From Eucalyptus grandis (Eukaryota > Streptophyta > Magnoliopsida > Myrtales > Myrtaceae), in the NCBI RefSeq assembly GCF_016545825.1, contig NC_052615.1, forward strand, positions 35,675,516-35,739,515: a DNA stretch of 64,000 bases. Direction: 5' to 3'. Shown in pieces: positions 57,763 through 64,000 of the stretch. Every line of letters starts with the position of its first letter. Position 1 is the first letter of the stretch. Under the pieces are notes generated by a model that was not told the DNA's origin, did not search any database, and saw only the letters and a list, made by a program, of their open reading frames with translations. A program made the translations under genes and the position numbers.

Positions 57763-60143
57763 GGCTGCATATGGCTTCAGAACTTTTTCGTATTTTTCCT
57801 CTGAATCTCCCCTTCGACCGAGGAGAAGAGCAGTGGCCATCTTTCCTCGAACTTGCCCACGCTGCCCTCGCTCTTTCTGCCCGGTTTCAGCGAGCTTAGG
57901 AGGGCAAGCAGGTCAAGCGGGATTCGCTGCGCTCATTCGATGAATTTGTTCTTCCAGATGGCTGGCCAGGCTCGAAAAGTCCACGTGAATAGATTCTCCA
58001 CGACAGGACCCTCCCCGCGATGCTTTTGATCGTCCCCCCCTCCATGTGTACGTGTTTACAACTTTCCACTGAACTCCATCGCTGGCTACAGAAATACAAC
58101 CCAGACCGATCTCAGTATATAATATTTTATATATATAGATAAATACGTGAGGAGAGAGAGATTCAGGTGCATGATGAACAAAATAATGAGCTCCACTCCA
58201 GCTCCTACTCGTTAATGTAAATGCCATTGACGAATCTTGCGTCCCACCATCATTTTTTATCGTACTTCCCCATCGTTCTGATGCACCAGATGTGAAGAGA
58301 GAGATGTCTGGGTTGCACGTTCGAAGAAAATGACCTGCAGTGGAGCTTCTGTACAGGGGCTGCTTTTCTTTTTTCCCTTTTGTGCTTCAAGCAACACGCA
58401 TATACGAGGAGGGTTTCTGCCATTTTTGCCTGTTAAGGTAATATTACAAATCAACCTTCTCGCTTAATGTTCGTGGATATTCTCGTGCTATGTTTTCTCT
58501 TCTTGTTTTTGCACTGCCCCTCCTAGATTGCCCAGAATATATGATCTCCCCATTGCTCTCTCGAAGAAACCGAGTCTCGCTCGAAGCCAGAAGACATTGG
58601 ATTTCTAAAGAAATGGGTTCTTCTTTTCCAATGAGAAATGGCCGACTGATCGACTTAATACTTTCCAACAATGTTTTGTTCATCGTCATGTTTCGTTTTC
58701 TCGAATGTCGTTCTCATCGGCTATCACGAGAATGCTTAACGAGGTTCCGGAGCTGCAACACCATGTGCTTTTAATACGTAGTGGGTTGTTAACTAAGTTG
58801 ATTAAAGAGTCGGGTAGCTGCACGACTGCGTCCTGTTTTGAGAGTCGTTACGACATAGATGTTGTTTTGTATTCAGGGACGTCAGCCGCGAGTAGGACGC
58901 AAAGGAGCCTCACAATTTCAACCCGATTGAACAACGTCGGCTCGGAGCATCCCATGACGGCCATTACAAGACGCAGAACCCCTGGGAGAACCGTATGTTG
59001 TTGATTTCTTTTGACTGACATGGCTTTGGATCGAACTCTAGTACTTCGTAAGGATCCGATAATTCTATCGTATGTGCGATATTCTTTTTCTAATCCATGA
59101 TCCCGCAGGTGATGTTGTCATTTGTCCTCGATTTGGGAGCAATTATCACGGACGGATTTCACAAGCCGGAGAGAGATGCGTAGATTGAAGCAGTAAGCCC
59201 CAAGCCTAAAACGTTGGGAGCAACAAACCCTCCTTTGGATTACAGGTAGACGACATAACTTATGCCATCTTTCTGCTTAATTCACAGCTTAAAAAGTTAA
59301 AAAAAAAAACCACTTACCGAACCAAATACGACGGATGGATTTCGTTGGGCGAGTTACTGGGCAAAAGTTTGTCTTTAGCATTCAATCCTAGAATCCCACG
59401 GCTCAGCACTACATTGTACGAAACAAAAGGTGATTTGAATGCTTACTAGTACTTATTCTTGCTGTGTATTTTAAGGGTGATCTCTGTTTTGCAACAAAAG
59501 AAAGGACCTTCACGATGGAAAAAAAAAACAGAACACAGAACAACTTAGTCTGTTTTGAGGGGAATGACAACCTTCACTACCATGACCGAGAAACTCGGCT
59601 AGGCCAAGCCACGAAATTTCATATCGCAAGAGCGGATGGTTAATGCCCATGAAGAGATAAGATAAAGCACTTAATGACTCATCTATTAAATCAGCATAGG
59701 GCCATGAAGGAAAAAAGACAACTTAAGATTGCAATAGTAGAAAAAAATTCCAATTCTATGGTCCAAAAATTCCCTAGGTTGGTCCTCTATCCTTCAATGC
59801 AAGGCCCTCCGGTCATCCCTAAAAATGACAGAATCAGGCTTAGGACTTTCACTCATGTAAGGAACCCCCTCGATACACACAATGTTTTTGTTTAGTGAAT
59901 AACACAGAGACATGTAGTAACAAAATGAAAGAGTTGAACAGTTTTGGCGATTTTGACTTTTCCTCAGAAAATCGTTGCTAACGAAGAGCACCTAGTTCCC
60001 TCTGTTGTCTTTATAACGTTCATTGCCGCAAGTTATTTTGATTTCAGGAACTCCACCAGCCACCCTAGTTCAAGGAGGGTGAGGGGAATAGAGAGAGTTC
60101 TACAGATATCTGATTTAGCTTACCCCAAAGCACAATACAGGCC
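57301..60143. other. Intergenic with a GC-rich promoter-like island
   Basis: 57340-58060 is GC-rich and holds (TC)n at 57726-57759, resembling a plant promoter or 5' UTR, but no following gene was recognised on either strand. Frames at 57526-57840 (-) and 58490-58774 (+) lack known motifs. 'tatataatattttatatatata' (58116-58137) is AT-rich. The last ~150 bp before 60144 should be the lipase leader. Confidence 0.35.
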
Positions 60144-63100
60144 ATGACATACTCCATAGCAAGCGGCAGCATGACGATGATCTCCACCCCAGTTGCAGCA
60201 GGAATGAGAGATATGCACCAAGAGCAAAACGGCCTTCAGAGATCACAGTCAGGCAAAGACCTTTCAAAAGGAGCCGCCTTCCGTCGGTCTTATTCCGACA
60301 ATCACTTGTGTTGCTCAATAAATAGCGTTCGAGCCTCATCGGCGCATTCCAAACTCAAGCACAGTCGGTCTACCAGCATCATTCCTTTCCAACTCTCCAG
60401 TTCTATCATATCAAACTCACTCCGATCATTCCTCTTTGACTCGGAGAATAGCAAGGAATTGAATATAGCGGAGCCAGACATGAAATTGGAGGATACTGCA
60501 GATGAAGTTGATGGAGGAGAGATTGAGATAAAGAGATCGAATTGGGTGGAGAGGCTGTTGGAGATTAATAGCCACTGGAGAAATAAACAGCAAATTGACG
60601 GTCTGGATGGAGATAATTCTTCCGAAATGGTTGAGGACGGTGACACCAGCTGCACAGATCACGATGGTGTTTGTGAAGCAGGTTATAGTTCAGAAGAAGA
60701 AGAAAAAGATGGCGACGAGATGAAATATGATCAAGAATCTTTCTCAGAGTTATTGATTCGAGTACCCACATCTGATGTTAAGCTATTTTCCCAGCTAGCA
60801 TTCTTATGCAACATGGCCTATGCGATACCAACTATAACGGTATGGTAATTTCCTCCTTGCTGCACATGCCTTCTCTTGGAATTCTTTAATGTCCATTCAT
60901 AGGTCCAAGTCTTTTGTCTCTACATTGCATTCCTAAGGCAGAATATAACCACCGGTATTGATCAATTAGTTTTCCATCTTCCCTCCAGTTTCTTCCACTT
61001 TTCTACATCCATGGACTTGCACATCTGATCATATCAGGCTTTTTACTTTGTTGAAATTTAACTACTTCTATACCAGCTATTTTTTTCGTAGCAAAAATGT
61101 CAAAGATTACTAGGAGTATGTGGTGAAGAAACTTTCTCAGGCCGATCCTTTAAGGTCCTCTGCAATTATTATGCTTACATGATATGAACTTTCAAATAAA
61201 TTGCAGGCTGAGGACTTAAGGAAACAATATGGACTTCATTTTGTAACATCCTCCATTGAACGGAAAGCTGAGATATCAGCAGTTAAGGCAAAGTTTGATG
61301 AGGACTCAATCCGTGTACCTGTAGTTTCAGTCGCAACTACTGATAGCTGCCAATCCGAAAAAGACATTAAGTGTCCAATCCGTCCATCAGTTGCTTATGA
61401 CATTGCTGCTTCAGCTGCATCTTATGTCCAATCTCGAGCTAAGGAACTTTCGCCTGTTGGTTCTGAGGCACAAGAGGAGGAAAATGATATGAATCCAATT
61501 GGACACAGAGAGGGAACACACGAAGAGGCTGATAATTCCCCCCGATTCTATAAATCAGAAGTTGCAGTATATATGGCAGCATCAGCAATGACCTCAGTGG
61601 TTGCAGCAGGAGAGAGAGAAAAACAAGAGGCAGCAATGGACCTGCAATCACTACACTCATCACCTTGCGAGTGGTTCATTTGTGATGATTTAAGCAAATA
61701 TACACGCTGTTTTGTCATTCAGGTAATCTTCTTCTTTCCAGTTGATCCAGTTCTATGCTATCTACAGAGAAAACCTAGTTCAGTTTCTACAGTAAACTGG
61801 GCCTCAAATGACTTATGATCAATGCTATGCTATTATAAAGTGTCTGGTAATTAACTATCTATATCACGAATTTGGTAATCACCACCTGAAATTAAATCAA
61901 GGATCGACATAACTTCAACCTCCATCCTCTACCTGACACTGCGCAACTCACCATTAAAATGTCATCACTGTTTACTCTCAAATCTACTGCAACGTGTGCA
62001 TTTCTCAAGTATCAATGGGTCATGTCTAATGCAAAAGTTGTAGAGCACATAGAATGTCCGCCTGATCAAGCGTTTCATTATTCTGACGTGCAGGGATCAG
62101 ACTCTCTGGCATCTTGGCAGGCAAACCTTTTCTTTGATCCAACTAAATTCGAGGTAAGCCATTGTTATAGCTTTGGATGGATTTATAATTAGAGTAGCAG
62201 GAGGGTAGCAAATCACTGTGTAGTTGTAGGGACACTATCTCTTTTCTGCGTTTCAAAAGGGATCAGTCTGGGAGGAAGCGCTAACTGTTGAAGAACTTAT
62301 CATCCTTGTCCAGGAAACTGAGGGCATAGTTCACAGAGGTATCTATGAAGCTGCAAAAGGAATGTACCAACAGTTCATGCCTGAGATAATTGACCACCTC
62401 AATAAGTTTGGGGATCGTGCAAAGTTTCAGTTTACAGGCCATTCTCTTGGAGGAAGTCTCGCCCTTCTAGTACATTTGATGCTCATTTCCAAGAAGATCC
62501 TCAAGCCATCCAATCTTCGCCCTGCTGTCACCTTTGGCTCACCATTTGTCTTCTGTGGAGGCAAAAAGATCCTGAATCAGCTGGGGTTGGATGAAAATAT
62601 CGTGCAGTGTGTAATGATGCACAGAGATATAGTCCCAAGAGCATTCTCCTGTAGCTACCCCAACCAAGTAGCTGTGATTCTCAGGCGTTTACCTGGATCA
62701 TTCCGATCTCATCCTTGTCTAATAAGAAATGTAAGTATCTAGTATCCTGTCAACTCCTTTTTTTGTCACAATTGACTCACGCGACCCTAGGGAAGCCTTT
62801 TCGAACTACTTTTTGCTAATGGCAACAGTTCGCTGAGAAGAATAAGACACAGCTTCAAGAATCTTCGACACAATGACAATTTCCCCGGTCCTCCTTTTTC
62901 TGTAGTCCAATCGAACTTTGAAAGAACCCATATTTGACTAATTCATGCATTCCTCTTGCAGCAACTGCTGTACTCTCCACTAGGCAAAATGTTCATCCTC
63001 CAACCAGATGAGAAATCGTCACCTCCGCATCCCCTACTCCCTCCAGAAAGTGCCCTCTTTTTTTTGGACAAGGACAGATGCGGGTATTCTAAAAATGCTG

Positions 63101-63387
63101 TCAGGGCCTTCCTCAATTGTCCCCATCCTCTAGATACCTTAAGCGATCCTACCGCCTATGGCTCAAAGGGTACTATTCTCAGAGACCATGACTCAAGCAA
63201 CTACTTGAAGGCAATAAACGGGGTACTAAGACAGCAGACAAGGATGACAGATAAGAGAGTAAGGATACTCACACCAAGAAATCAAATGTGGCCACTGCTT
63301 ACTTCACCCTCCCCACACTTGTGGAGCCATCAAAGCTATTTTGAAAGCAACAGGTATCCAAGCAGAGAGGTCCTGACCGGCGTTTAA
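60144..63387 (+). CDS. Class 3 lipase, plastid lipase (PLIP)-like
   Basis: Spliced model: 60144-60839, 61207-61722, 62094-62153, 62260-62730, 62962-63387. All junctions are phase 0 and GT-AG, giving 722 residues, close to PLIP2. The N-terminus is Ser/Arg-rich. The family block NWVERLLEINSHW is at about residue 132 and LFSQLAFLCNMAYAIP ends exon 1. Exon 2 starts AEDLRKQYGLHFVTSSIERK. The lipase core shows VHRGIYEAAKGMYQQF, the nucleophile elbow GHSLG (Ser486), the Asp in MHRDIVPRAFSC (Asp547) and a His in RDHDSSNYLKAI (His657) as the likely triad. Arabidopsis PLIPs are plastid phospholipase A1 or galactolipases that release fatty acids from thylakoid or envelope lipids; PLIP2/3 are ABA-induced and feed jasmonate synthesis. 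The exon 4 acceptor at 62259 is the least certain junction, and the first ATG is assumed. Confidence 0.87.
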
Positions 63388-64000
63388 AAAAAGCTTAAAG
63401 CCCAGGACATTCTGAAGGAACTAGGAAGATGTTCGTTCAAATCGCAGAACTAGGATTTTAATTTTTTTTCATGTATAAATTCGTGCATGCCAGCTTCTTG
63501 TATATTTATCAAATACGCATCCCTGTGCTTCGTGGCCCAACATTGTTAATGAAAATGGCGCGCTTTGTGTACATGCCCAAGTTTAAGCTCAAAACATGCT
63601 TTCATTCTCCTGAAAGCTTTGTCCCATACTCTGCTATTCAAGTTCAAGATTTTTGTGCACTTTTGGTCCTTAAAAACCGATAAAACAGAGTCCATAGAAG
63701 CCACAAATTGGAGCATATACTAAGGATACAACCCTATAGCTGCTAAGAAGTTCAGTTCCTCAGTATATGTGAGCTTATATGTCACACTCACTGCCCAAAT
63801 GGAGGAAAACATGCTACAACATCCACAAACATTCAGTTTCTCTCTATTCTCTCCTAGCAGATCAGAAGAAGGTAATGAGAGGAACCGAGGAGCATTAAAA
63901 GTTTAAAAAGCTGAGAGCTTGTGCAACTATGCATGATTCAAGAGCATAAAGAAACCTATAGCAAGTGCTCGCGTGCACAAATCGGCAATTTACATGTGGT
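63388..64000. other. Lipase 3' UTR and downstream sequence
   Basis: Non-coding sequence after the lipase stop. No repeat or further gene was recognised before the window ends. Confidence 0.35.

Noticed and set aside
1..64000. CRISPR arrays, operons or bacterial defence systems
   Set aside because: The window is clearly plant nuclear DNA. Tandem repeats here have no repeat-spacer structure.

Overview
The window is nuclear DNA of a flowering plant, almost certainly a woody eudicot. It has spliced genes with GT-AG introns, plant-only families (WRKY, PORR, PPR-DYW, PYL, R3-MYB) and AT-rich intergenic DNA full of plant LINE, SINE and MITE remnants. The style of the repeats makes me think of Myrtaceae (Eucalyptus and relatives), but that is an impression, not something I could test.

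Layout. 0-6 kb: an SDR108E reductase gene (five exons, +) and a group III WRKY transcription factor gene (three exons, -), lying tail to tail. 6-29.4 kb: no intact gene. It holds about five diverged, partly scrambled copies of one non-coding sequence that have been broken up by a decayed LINE, MULE-like inverted-repeat elements, a fold-back element built of 60-bp repeats, another TIR element and two SINEs with target-site duplications. 31.2-32.4 kb: a small three-exon R3-MYB gene of the CAPRICE/TRIPTYCHON type (-), spliced from exons too short to stand out alone. 32.4-38.5 kb: no gene recognised, with one MITE-like element. 38.8-49.0 kb: a compact gene island with WTF1 (PORR, chloroplast intron splicing, +), a PPR-DYW editing-type protein (+) and a PYL abscisic-acid receptor (-). 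From memory this matches Arabidopsis At4g01037/At4g01030/At4g01026, so it looks like old conserved microsynteny. 49-60 kb: repeats, including a retroelement scrap, a long degenerate minisatellite and a MITE split by a later insertion. 60.1-63.4 kb: a class 3 lipase of the PLIP (plastid lipase) type in five exons (+).

The genes do not form one pathway. They do share themes: organelle gene expression (WTF1, PPR), plastid lipid turnover (PLIP) and stress or hormone signalling (PYL, WRKY). I found no CRISPR array, no rRNA or functional tRNA gene, and no clear case of a new biosynthetic or defence system. The most unusual material is the repeat array and its nested insertions.
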